Notes under the pieces: model-generated | What the model saw: only the letters and a program-made list of their open reading frames with translations | What the model was told of the DNA's origin: nothing | Database searches by the model: none | Shown: piece by piece, positions 11,196 through 22,173 of the stretch | Layout: every line of letters starts with the position of its first letter | Position numbering within the stretch: position 1 is the first letter of the stretch | Source of the DNA: Sphagnum compactum | Lineage: Eukaryota > Bryophyta > Sphagnopsida > Sphagnales | Direction: 5' to 3' | Length of the DNA stretch: 64,000 nt | Assembly (NCBI GenBank): GCA_965153455.1 | Contig: OZ234501.1 | Span: forward strand, 4,774,001 to 4,838,000 | Position numbers and translations under genes: made by a program

Positions 11196-14098
11196 TTAGG
11201 GTTTGTCATATATCCCCTTGGAGGTGTCAGCTATTGCCACTTTTGGTAAGCCAATTGTGGACCGGTCTTGGACTAACAGGTTATATTTCTTCGGGTAATT
11301 AAGAATGGGACTTGCTTCCCTTCTTGAAGGAAGGCAGCATTTCTATTTTGTGCAAACTTTTGGAAATTTTATGTCACAAAATTTATTGATGTTCTGAAAA
11401 AGAAAAAGCACCAATTTTTCAAATTCAAAAAAAAAATCTTTCAAAATTGCCACATTTCTATACATGGTTCAACTACATAACCAAAAATACATGAGGATAT
11501 ATATACATGTGTGTGTGTGTGTATTTTTTTTTAAAAACAATTCTTTTCTTTTAATAGCCTCCATTAGCCTCACTTGGCTTATGGATGATTGCCACCTCAA
11601 CTACATCACAAAATTGAACAAAAAAGCACTGCTATCTATGCCCTTTATTCCTGGCCCTATATTTCAAGAATAACCCCATCCATCCGGGGACCTTACCTAA
11701 GGACACACATATACACAACAAATATGGGAACTAACTATTGGGGGGTTTGTGAGGTGATTAAAAAAAACCCTAATTGAAACCGAGCTCCTTCCTGGTTAGG
11801 AAATCACTTACTGGTGAAGAAGGGAGGGGGCTATGATAGTCTCGTCTACCTACCAGTCCGGACAAAAGCGAAGTCTGTGCTCAATGCTTGTACTCTCTTC
11901 TGATGGGCATTGCTAGTTGCTGCTACCTGAAGTAGTAGTAGTAGTGCCCATGGCGAAGCAAAAGAATAGTTATTCAAGAACAAACGCCAGTCAAGTTCTG
12001 TCCTGCTGGGTATTGAAGCGGGACAAGTTTATGACAATCGATTCCGTCCGGTCCAACTAATTTTTGAAGTCAGGCTTATTCCCCTCTCTCTCTCTACAAA
12101 CTATATATATATATACCGTGCACTAGAAGGGATATATATATATATTTCCTCCCTTTCTCTTGTTTGCTCACTCTCTACTCTATCTAGTAGAACAAAATAT
12201 ATGCTGGACAAATGTTTTATTTTCTCAATTCATCCCATATATTTTTGGATTTGGTTTCTTTATATATATATATGAATTGGTGGTACATTTGTGTTGCTTT
12301 GTTGTTGTACATCTTGAGAGGAGTTCTTTGGAACTTGTTCATCATCATCATCATCCCCTTTGTTGTTTGGCTGTGTTGAAAGGGGCACCAGCTCCAGAAC
12401 AGTTTGCATGGTTTCAAGGTGACAACTAATGGCTAGCTAGCCTGTTGTGGGATGATGCTTGTTGCTTCTGAACCCCCTGTCCACCTGAGAGGACACCTAC
12501 AGGACACATAATACTACATTCGAAGGAGTTGTGGATTCCACCGCTCCAGGTTGGATGTGCCAAGTGAAACCCAAACCCATTATTATGTTGGCTTCTCTAC
12601 AATCTGACCAGAAGAATACTTAAGCGCCAGTAGTAGCAGCAGCATCACACCCCTCCCCTCGCCTAGTGTTGTTGTTGTTGTCTGAAGGACCACATATATA
12701 TATATATATATATATTGCTCTACTCTGTGAGACATTGCAAACAAGTGAGTGTTGTTGTGGTCCTTGTGGATTATTGCCGTACACTTTTTTGTGCACTTTT
12801 GCATGTTCAACAGTCCACACACCACCAAATTTTTATTTTTTATTTTTTGCCATGGTCCATGCATGAATGACACATCTATCTATCTGTGAGGGCTTTACAA
12901 GCTTTTGTCATTTCATCCACTGAATGAACGAACTTTGGTGGGTTTCATCCATTTCTATGTAGAGAAACCATCCATATGTGATGTTGTTTACCTTAAATTG
13001 ACAATACTGTTGTTGTTGTATGTGCGATCATCATCACATTCGACCGAGTCTCAAGGTTGACTATAGCATGACAAGCCAGCTTCTCTTGTTGTAGTGAGAT
13101 CAGCTATCCACAATAATAATTCATTGTGACACATATAATCCATTATATATCACCCCATGTTGGCATCATAAACACTCTATTTTTGTTGTAATGTGTGTTC
13201 CAATGGTTGGACTGCTATACAGGCCTGTGCCTTATATATGGCACACGGGTATCAAAGACTCGATTAGGCTTGGTATGACTTGAGGTCACAACAGCCTAGT
13301 TGGGAACTGAGGTAATACCAAGCCTTGTACTAGTTTTATACCATTTCTAATCTCACTTATATATTGTAGATACTTTCCTCACACTAGCCAAAACCTAACC
13401 TTGAACCTAATACCAGGACCATGCTACTACTATGAAAGTGTTTTAAAAGCACCCAATATACAAGGTCAAGGCTGGTATGAAAACCCACCGTATAAGTAGG
13501 GTGTATGATCCCTCCCTCCCATTGTTAAGGAGTAGGCATAAGAAAGTTCCCCCTTATATGCCTTGGGATGATCCATCGACGATGCTTAGGGTTGAGACGA
13601 TAGGCTTCTCCTCATGGTTTGGACAATCCACAAAATTTGCATGCACAATTAGAGCCCAAAACCCACACTAATAATGTGTACATTTTGTGTATGACAATGA
13701 ATGAACCTCAATATTGAACTAAATCTTGAACCATAATATTACTTTGAGTTTGTATGTGCACACAAATTAGTGTGGATCATGCGAATTTTTGACACACGCT
13801 AAAAAGTATGATTGATATATATATATATATATATGGAGTTCATGAGGCACAAGCTAGTCACCGTTCTAAGCTATTGCCAAATTGATGAATAAAGGTCGAC
13901 ATATTTTCATACAACAAAAGTCCTAGACAAAAGCAAAGACCCAAAAACTCTTGGCAACTAATTGGGAGACCACCCTTTGTGTCCAAAAATTCCAGGTCCC
14001 TCTGTTGGTGATGTTTGTTCATGGTATGGGCTTTCCAACAATTGATATTCTCCAAACTTCACAGATGATTACTTTCCACACCGGTTAAATCATCCACA
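11196..14098. other. Intergenic, microsatellite-rich, no gene seen
   Basis: It contains (GT)n near 11511-11522, (AT)n at 12102-12115, 12130-12144, 12695-12717 and 13815-13836, and (CAT)n near 12341-12355. Open frames of up to 96 residues are translations of these repeats on both strands. No protein domain, tRNA or convincing splice structure is visible. Confidence 0.6.
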
Positions 14099-14230
14099 AG
14101 AGGAATTAGCCAAATTTGGCTATAGGTCAGCAGCCTACAGGAAAGAAGAAAATTTTAAGAATCCAGCTATATTATTTTGGCAGCCAAAAACAAATTCCTC
14201 CAAATCTGGTGACTTTAACAGATTTTTTTC
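14099..14230. repeat. Dispersed palindromic repeat family, copy A
   Basis: The core TAGCCAAATTTGGCTA (14107-14122) is a perfect 16-bp palindrome. About 70 bp on is a GGCAGCCAAAAACAAATTCC block and then a CCAAATCTGGTGA block. The same order (palindrome near a GAAGATTT word, then GGCT(A/G) and AAATC(T/C)(G/A)GT) recurs at 16163, 43812 and 45036. The family is unidentified and is probably an old nonautonomous transposon. Confidence 0.55.
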
Positions 14231-16162
14231 ATCAAAAATCCTAAGTATTATGAGTCACACGGGATTTTTTTTTTTAATTATTTTACTTTGTCACCGAGTG
14301 GCAAAAATTATGTCCCCAATAACAAGGTGCTCACAGATGTGGCAACTAACTAACTAACTTAGGCTATCAAGTTGTCCTTTGTATAGTAGTTATGCAATTA
14401 CATTATGTAATTAGTAATTACATAACTACCATGAAAATTTGTAAGCAAGCAAGCCCCATGTGATTGATTCATTAGAAACCACACCCAACCCCCCTCGGTT
14501 ATCAAGACATCATCTCTTCGGGTTCGTAACCACAATCCTCAAGAAATCAAGTTCTGCTATTTCATGGCCTGCAAGAGCAAGCCTTCTAAATCTAGTGAAC
14601 TCAGTTCCAAACCCTTGCTTCTTCTTTTTCTGAGAATATTTTCAAAAATTTCCACCCCAAACAAAAAAGGAAAAAAAAAAAAAAAAAACCCATAGTAGAG
14701 GCCTCAGCCCCAATATAAGCTTCACATTTTGGTGAAATTTCACCAAAAAAAAAAAAAAACAACTGCTGATCTAGAAATTTGATAAATTAAATAGAAAACA
14801 AAAAAGCATGACATAATTTGCAAACTATAAGCCAGTTTCTCTACTGACCCTTACTGACTGTAGTGGGATGTTGTTATAGTGGGCACCACAAAAAATTTCA
14901 CCTGCCCTAATTTACAACACTCCAACATTGGATATTGATGGACAATAATAGGCTAAGGGCTGGGAAAGGCCTAGGGTTAGGGCACAAGCAAGGCACAATA
15001 AAAACACTTGAGGGTTAGGTCCAGTGTTGGCTGGTTCTTGGATTTTTGTTCTAACCTGCAGTTCCAGGTTTTTGAAAGAATAAATAGATAAATAAATAAA
15101 TTCAAAATCAAAGAACCCCCTTAGGCTTTTGGGTTTTCAAAATTTAGAAGAAAAAATAACCAGAAATTCCAGGTGTAGGAATTTAATAATTAATTTTAAA
15201 AATAACTTAATACATTTTTTTTAATTAATAATTAATTTTTTTAAAAAAAACCAGCCAGCAGTTTCATGAAAGAAGCAGCCAAAATTTAACCGGTGGGTCA
15301 GGGTAGGTTATTGGAAGGTTCTTCTTCAATTTGCTCCTGGTTAAGAACCAGGATAAATTCCGGGTCAAACCCGAGGCCTTTAGATGGGGTGTTCTTTTTT
15401 AATTATTTAATTATTTCCCCCCCCCCCCCCCCCCCCAAAAAAAAATAAAAGAAAAGAAAAGAACACCTGGTCAGGGTTACCCGGATTTTACCCGCCGGTT
15501 CTCTAGTTGGGGGGAAGGGGGGGGGAGAGAGAGAGAGAAAACCAAACCAAACCAAACCACAACACAATATACCACACTGGTTAAGGGAAGAAGAGGGGGC
15601 CAATTACTTACTTAGTAATGAATCTGCAAATCTATTTGAAAATCTTAATCATCACTTGAAAATATATGGACAATCATGGAACCCACCTTCTTCCTTAGGC
15701 CCCCTCCCCTCCCCCACCCCATGTGAGATGGGAGTTCATAATGAGAGCTGCATCTTACCGGCCCTCATTACTTCCAACCCAAGGTACACTAGGTCCTATG
15801 GTTAGCATTTTCCATAGTATTTAATGTCACTAACTAACACCCAAATAGTATCAAGTGTCAACTACCTGAAATTCGTTGTGCAATTAAATAGAATTTACTT
15901 ATTTATTTATTTATTTATTTATTTATAAGTGGTTTTTTTTCTTTTTAAAAAAATTTCCTCATGGCTTTTGACAATAATTCATATCAGGAGTCACGCAGCT
16001 TATGAGTAGCTTGAAATTTTTATTTTTATTTTTTTTGGGTTTTTTGTTTTTACTATCTTTCGTTTGCTTTTTGCCATTATTGTTTCAAGTCCTCCTTGCA
16101 ATGGATTGTTTCTTTTTTTTTTTAATTTAATAAATTTTTACTGAATTTTTTTTATGTAGGAA
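14231..16162. other. Intergenic, homopolymer-rich, no gene seen
   Basis: Poly-A tracts lie near 14670-14688 and 14744-14758. A 20-nt poly-C tract (15417-15436) is followed directly by an A-rich stretch, and a G-rich/GAGA tract lies at 15508-15538. A (TTTA)n tract covers 15897-15925. No coding frame is credible. Confidence 0.65.
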
Positions 16163-16300
16163 AAGTGATGATCGTTGAAAGGAAGATTTTAGCCGAATCT
16201 GGCTATAAACAAGATACAATTTTTATACAATTTTTTAATCATTCTTTTACAATTTTTGGCTATTGAATGGAACAAAGTATAGAAATCTGGTGATTCTTAC
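16163..16300. repeat. Dispersed palindromic repeat family, copy B
   Basis: The core TAGCCGAATCTGGCTA (16190-16205) is preceded by GGAAGATTT and followed by a CAAGATACA word, then TTTTTGGCTATTGAATGG and ATAGAAATCTGGTGA. The order and spacing match copies C and D. Confidence 0.6.
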
Positions 16301-16607
16301 CCTCCTTTTTTTGTTCTTTTTTTTTTTCCTGAATTTGGGCAAAACTGAAACCCCAAAAAATCACTTCATTTTGGCTTCCCTCATTTTTTTAATTTCCATT
16401 TTTTATCAAATTCCAGCAGGAAAAAAGGAAAAAGACAAAAAAAAAAACAAAAAAAAAAGGGGGCTGTTTCCATGTGAGTAGCACACCAGGGATTACTATT
16501 TGGAGTGCCCAAGGTAAAAAGTGAGTATCAGTTACCTCACCCCTCCCTCCCTTGCTCTTCATATTTGCACATTTTGGGAGGGAATATTATCCCAATTCTG
16601 TCATAAA

Positions 16608-16638
<31 letters not shown>

Positions 16639-16770
16639 TTATTAAAAAAATTAATGAATTTAACCACAAATTTGCCATTGAGAAACCAAACATCCAAGTT
16701 TTCAAGTAAACCACAACATCATCAATCATGCATAAAACCAGAAAAGAATGTGGGTCAATCAAGGATTCAA
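16301..16770. other. Low-complexity intergenic
   Basis: This is T-rich and A-rich sequence with an (ATT)n microsatellite at 16610-16638. It has no coding evidence. Frames here encode Phe, Ile or Lys runs only. Confidence 0.65.
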
Positions 16771-16884
16771 GCTTAGGGTTTAGGGTTTGAGCTTTATATG
16801 ATTCAAGTTTAGGGTTTAGGGTTTAGGGTTTGAGTTCGAATGAAGTTTAGGGTTTAGGGTTCGAGCTTTATATGAATCAAGCTG
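16771..16884. repeat. Interstitial telomere-motif cluster
   Basis: There are three short blocks of TTTAGGG (two to four units each), separated by related spacers: GAGCTTTATATGATTCAAG, GAGTTCGAATGAAG and CGAGCTTTATATGAATCAAG. The spacers repeat too, so the cluster is a higher-order tandem repeat of about 45-50 bp and not a simple telomere remnant. TTTAGGG is the usual plant telomere unit. Confidence 0.85.
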
Positions 16885-19750
16885 GACAAAATGAATGGGT
16901 ATCAATAAGTGTTGTGAGGATAAATCATTTACCCAGATTTCATAGTTGCTTTTTTTTAGGTTTTACCAGTGTTGGGCAGTTCCCAAAATTTTCAGAACCG
17001 TGAGTTTCAATTCTTAGACAAAACTTTTAAGAACTACTTACTGACCCAATTCTTTTTCTCTCTCTCTTTTTTTTTTTTTTTTTTCCTCAAGCCGTTTCTC
17101 AAAGTGCCAGTTCTCACACATTTAATAAACATTCAATTCTCCAAAGCCGATTCTCACAAGCCGATTTTCTTTTGTCAAAGTTTCAATTTCTTTCTTTAAC
17201 AAATTGAGAGTTTTTTTTTTAAATATTTGTCAAACTTCACCAAATTTGCAAAATAAATTAAATAAATTACTTGAAAACGAGAATGTAGAAATCAAAAATG
17301 AAACTTTTTTATTATCAACATAATTTTAAGAATTTAGACTTTTGCATTGTGCACAACTTCATCCCATTTGAATGAAGTTTTTATCACCCTAGACCCTACC
17401 TACTACTTACTACCTAGCATATACCCCTAGACTCTTAAACCCACCCCACCCCATTCCTGAGGTTCGAACCTCGCTACCCTCCGCCACATTGGGCGGGTAT
17501 TAGCTTTCCACCAAAGGTTTTCTAAAGGGGTCAATTCTCACTCCGATGACAACTGACCGGACAGATCTCATCCTGGGTATCACCTTGGGTGATACCCATC
17601 AGTGAGAACCGGCGTGAGGGTTTTTTTTACCTGGTTTTTTTTACGCAGCCCAAAAAGGGTGGGTTGGGTGTGGTAACTTTGTCGCCATCCATTACCCAGC
17701 CCAGATGCATTATATTTGTGGCCGAATGGTGGTTATGTATGTTATTTAAGCTTGAGTCTCAAGGGAAAATTATATCATTTTAATGATTTCAAATAAATAT
17801 TAAAATATTTTAGTTGAAAAATATAATTATTTGAAAATTGTAAGATAACATGCCAAGGTTCTTATGTGACCTATTTTCCTTTTTTTTTTTTTTCCTCTTT
17901 TTTTTAAAAAAAATTGCACCCGATAGATATATCCCCACCACCAAGGGCTCCGGCCCTGGACCTAAATAGAGTCCCCCTTCAGAGTCGGCTACGAGTTTTG
18001 CACTTTGCACCTAAAAGCCCACCTACCCCAGGTCTGATAAACCTAACCCCTTAAACCTAACCTGCCTGTTAGCTGCAGTTTTGGGACTATGGTTTGGTTT
18101 GAGGATATCTACCACCACCACCACCACCAAGTAAAAATTAACAACAAATGTTTTCTTTTTCTTTTTCTTTCTTTTGGAGTACTTATTCGGGCATGATGTA
18201 CTAGAATATGATGCAAGTAGTGTCTCAAAGCATAAGTGTAATGAGTTATTTTTTGCAAGCTTGTGAACCCGGGGGTTTTGTTTCTTCAATTTTGTGATAT
18301 CAAAAATTTGGTGAATTTGTGTAGTATGATTGCATGGAAAATGAATTTCTTCATTGGGTTTGTGTTTGAGTTTCATTTTGTGACATGTGAAATTATGTTA
18401 TGGAATATGTTCATAGTGTAGATCACAAATTTATATTTGCATTTCAAAATATACTTGGACATTAGGAGCATGGCTTTTTTCTTTGTGGAATTGAGAATTT
18501 GGAAAATTTTCCAAAAACTTAGAAAAAATAATTCAATTTTTCACTTTAAAATAATTTCCGAAAATTCCCATTTCCTCGGTAAAAAACAACAAAAACTTTT
18601 CACAAGGAAAGCCACATTGAAATTAAGAGTTTATATTTGGGTAGTCCATTCAAGGGGCAATATTCAAGCAAAGCAATTGATTACTTTGAACTTTAAATAT
18701 TTGTTGAATCGAAACCCTTTTGGGTGCTATATTAGTTTATGTAGGAATCTTTGAAATTGAGCGTTGAATAGAACAACAACACCTCCAAACCTCAAAGTAA
18801 ACACAAAGTTATGTTTACAATTTTGTTATGGGTCCATTTTCCCATATCCCTTAGAAAATTTATCAAAGGGATTTTTTATGTGGACTATACCAACCAATTA
18901 CACTATTCTTTCCATATTTTCCTTTCTTCCTCATGGGACCCCTCGCTTGTTTGTCCCTTTCATCCTCCTCTTTTAGCCACCATGCCACCTTCGTAACAAC
19001 AATAGCTTGCTTCCAACTTCTCCCCTTACTTGCTTCCAACCTTTTTTCCTTTTCTCGTCTACTTCAAAAGGCACAAAAAGAGGAACAAAATGAGATGAGA
19101 ACTTGCCAAACTTACAAAAAGGGTTAAGATAAAGAATAGTTTCAAAGTGAAATTGCCCAACTTTAAAATGTGTTCTCATCTCTTTACATCACATATTAAA
19201 GATATATTCAACATCACAACCTATCTTATGTACACCCAAAACTACACAATAAGACTCATTGTTGAAAACTAACCTTATAAACCCCAAAAATGGCCATCAA
19301 ATTTTCAATTTCCAAAAACACAAGGGATCAAGGTCACTAGTTAAAACAAGATTAATTGAGTCATCGTACCTAGAATGTCTATTTAGCCTTGGAATTAAGC
19401 TAACTAATTATTCATCCTAACTACAATTCTAAATAGCCTACGATATCCATTATCTGATACCCATGCACAACAATGTCATCTTATCTTTTTATTGGAAGGT
19501 ATTCATTCACAAATGTTTTCATCCATTATCATGGTCAAATATGAGGTTTTGGTGATTAAAACAAAATTTCATGTGAATTATTCTCAAAAATTTCAATAAT
19601 ATCTTAATTGAAAAAAGTTTTTGACTTTTTCTTTTGAATTTTATTACTTTTTAACACCAAATGTTACATTAGAAAATTACATGTGCTCCAAATATAGTTA
19701 GAATATTAAAGATGGTAAATAAATTAATAGATGTGGCACAAATCAACAAT
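16885..19750. other. Intergenic, no gene seen
   Basis: Long T and A tracts dominate, with a (CCA)n run at 18111-18129. A perfect 11-bp stem, TGGGTATCACC, spacer TTG and its complement, lies at 17574-17598. Near 17461-17486 the minus strand has TGGCGGAGGGT next to GGTTCGAACCTC. These resemble Pol III box A and box B but are too close together for a tRNA. Frames at 18023-18376 and 18437-18754 have no recognisable similarity. Confidence 0.6.
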
Positions 19751-19891
19751 CACTATGCCAAAACATGGTTTTTATGCATGTCCTTATGGACTATGTAGTT
19801 CAAATGGTCCCATCATTTATGTCATTTCTAGTCACTTATGTCATGTGTAGTTGTATATGTTTAATCATGGATGTCATGTTTTGGTGTAGTG
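19751..19891. mobile_element. Small CACTA-like MITE, 141 bp
   Basis: The left end reads CACTATGCCAAAACATG. The complement of the right end reads CACTACACCAAAACATG, 15 of 17 identical. The interior keeps further complementary words (ATGCATGTCC against GACATCCATG). CACTA termini are typical of EnSpm/CACTA transposons. The flanking trinucleotides (AAT and TAC) do not match, so a target duplication is absent or decayed. Confidence 0.6.
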
Positions 19892-21189
19892 TACTAACCA
19901 TGACTAACTAGTACATCACTTTTATAGCTCATAACAAATGTAGACAATCTTAATTGATTTTTTTGTGGTAGTGCATGACATTTGACTAAAAAGAAAAAAA
20001 AAACAAAGAACCTTTAAAACTTCAACATGCACATTACTAATGAACCAATTTAGGACTACTCCACCACACATTCATTCATCCTAAATATTCAACTCGATCA
20101 ATCTAACACATGCATGGTCCAACCCAAGCATTTGTTCAAAAATCAAGTCCTTATCATTCGTGCTCAAAAAAGAAAGAGATCCATGCCCCAAAATGTTTGA
20201 TTAGCAACAAAAGTGGTCATTTTAGCCAAAAACATGGTTGATCTCCAAAGATCAACATTGCCACCACAAGATATTGTTACATAAACAAAATTACCTTCTC
20301 TTTATTATAATTTGAAACTTCACCATGTGGATAATATATGCTAACTCATTAAATATGTAAGTTGCCAAACATTGATGTTTCAACTTGTCAATTTTAATGC
20401 ATTTTCAACCTAAACAAACAAGTCAATATGATAAAAGACTTTGGAGTTACAAAATATGATTACTAATAATGTTTAAGCCTTAAATATATTCTCCAAAGGT
20501 AAATCACATTCTATTTAAATTTATATTTTTTTTTGGATTAGTTATCCCATAAGCCAAAATTGGAGAATTTTTCATACACAATTTCCCAAAAATTGGGTAT
20601 CAAATATTTTCATCACAAAAACATGTAGGTGCAAGCATGATAAAATAAACACAAAAAGTGAATGTCTTCACTTTTATCATGTATTGTGTATAGACAAACA
20701 AGATAGTAGCATTGAAATGGGTGGAAGTATGATATCATACCCTCTATTGAGCTTATAACAATTTACTTGCAAAAAACTAAAAATAAATGGACCTAAAAAA
20801 TAAACCAAAATCAAATTTTAAAAATGGATGGTAAATTTGTCTATTATGAATAATTCAACACAAAATACCCAATTGAATATACACACACAACATGCTTTCA
20901 ATTCTACTAATATGTTTAAATCTCAAAAATCATTTGTCACATGTAAATTATATATAACATAGATGATGTATAAAAGAAATATTCAACTTACAGTATAGGA
21001 CAATGAATCATGATATAATGCATGTATTTTGGTACAATTTGACCATTTTTCAATTCCACCACAAAACACAAACGTTTCAAAACAAATATTTATTCACTAA
21101 TGACAATCACAGAACTAGTGAACTATTGGGGTCCAATACCTAAAATATGTAAAGCCAAGTTGTAAAAAAAACTCATTAACTAGTTTTAA
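19892..21189. other. AT-rich intergenic, nothing recognised
   Basis: There is no open frame of note and no repeat structure beyond short A/T tracts. Confidence 0.6.
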
Positions 21190-22173
21190 ATATAGTAAAC
21201 CCCCTTTATAATCACACCTTTGGTGACCACTTTTTTTGTGACACTAATGAATTGTGATTTAAATGTGTATAGTCACATTCCATATAAACCTTTACAAGAT
21301 TGTGACTATAGGCCAAAATGTTTTCTACAAAACAACCTTTATAAGCTAAAATAAAGGTGTCAATTGATTCAATTTCCTATGTGGCTTATTCTTAGCTCTA
21401 CTATGCATTATTAGACTTGAAGAAGGTTGTGATTTCTACCATTTTTTAATGTGACAATTTACATTGAGTTTGAGTTCCTTAACTATTGGCTTATGTATCT
21501 TGTTAACTAAAATTTTTTAAATTAAAATTTCCTACTTTCTTGGCAAGTTCACATGTCTTTTGCTTGTCTACATTAGAAAGTTTTTTTTCTCTCTTCAACT
21601 AGATTCAGTGTTGTTAGTTTGCACAACTTGAACAGAAAGCAACACTAACATTGCCAAACTACATTTTGGGTGCAAATTTTTTAAAGCGTACCAAAATCTA
21701 AGGTGTACCAAAATTTTTAAAGTGTCACAACATCACCATTTTCTATCTTTTTTACCTAGTCTTTTTTTACCATGTAAAGGCGCATTTATGTATGATTATG
21801 ATGAAATCTAAAATTATAATTGTTTAAAATATAGTCCTTTTGAAACTTTTGACAACTTTTGATTCATTATTTTTTATGGGGATCAAAATATAAAGTAAAA
21901 AAGGATTGTAGTAAGGATTAGGCCTTTTTGTCTTGTGTGGTACACCTTAAAGGATTTTCACCCTTTTACAAAACCCTAATATTTACCCTAGATTTCTCCC
22001 CATTATAGTCACATTTACAAATAAATTTTTTCAAATATTTTATGTTACTAATGAGTGTGATAATGGTTTTAAAGAACAATGTTTCTTACTAAAATGGATG
22101 GTTACCAGAAATTGTGTGACACAAACAAGAATGTGACTAAAATGGAAGTGATTATAAAGGGGGTTTACTATAT
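21190..22173. mobile_element. Nonautonomous DNA transposon with perfect 26-bp inverted ends (TA-flanked, Tc1/mariner-pogo-like)
   Basis: The left end, 21190-21215 (ATATAGTAAACCCCCTTTAT and the six bases after it), is exactly complementary to the right end at 22148-22173. TA dinucleotides flank both ends, as expected for Tc1/mariner/pogo insertion. TAGTAAACCCCCTTTATAA also resembles the AAACCYCNTTATAA-type ends of pogo-like elements. The 984-bp body has no transposase frame, so it is nonautonomous. Superfamily assignment is inference. The inverted repeat is directly seen. Confidence 0.75.

Noticed and set aside
12620-12873. Overlapping frames around the (AT)n and (GTT)n repeats
   Set aside because: Both strands are open only because of Ile-Tyr and Leu/Asn runs encoded by the microsatellites.
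17461-17486. tRNA-like box A and box B on the minus strand
   Set aside because: The boxes are nearly adjacent, no acceptor or anticodon stems can be drawn, and there is no terminator-like T run at the right place.
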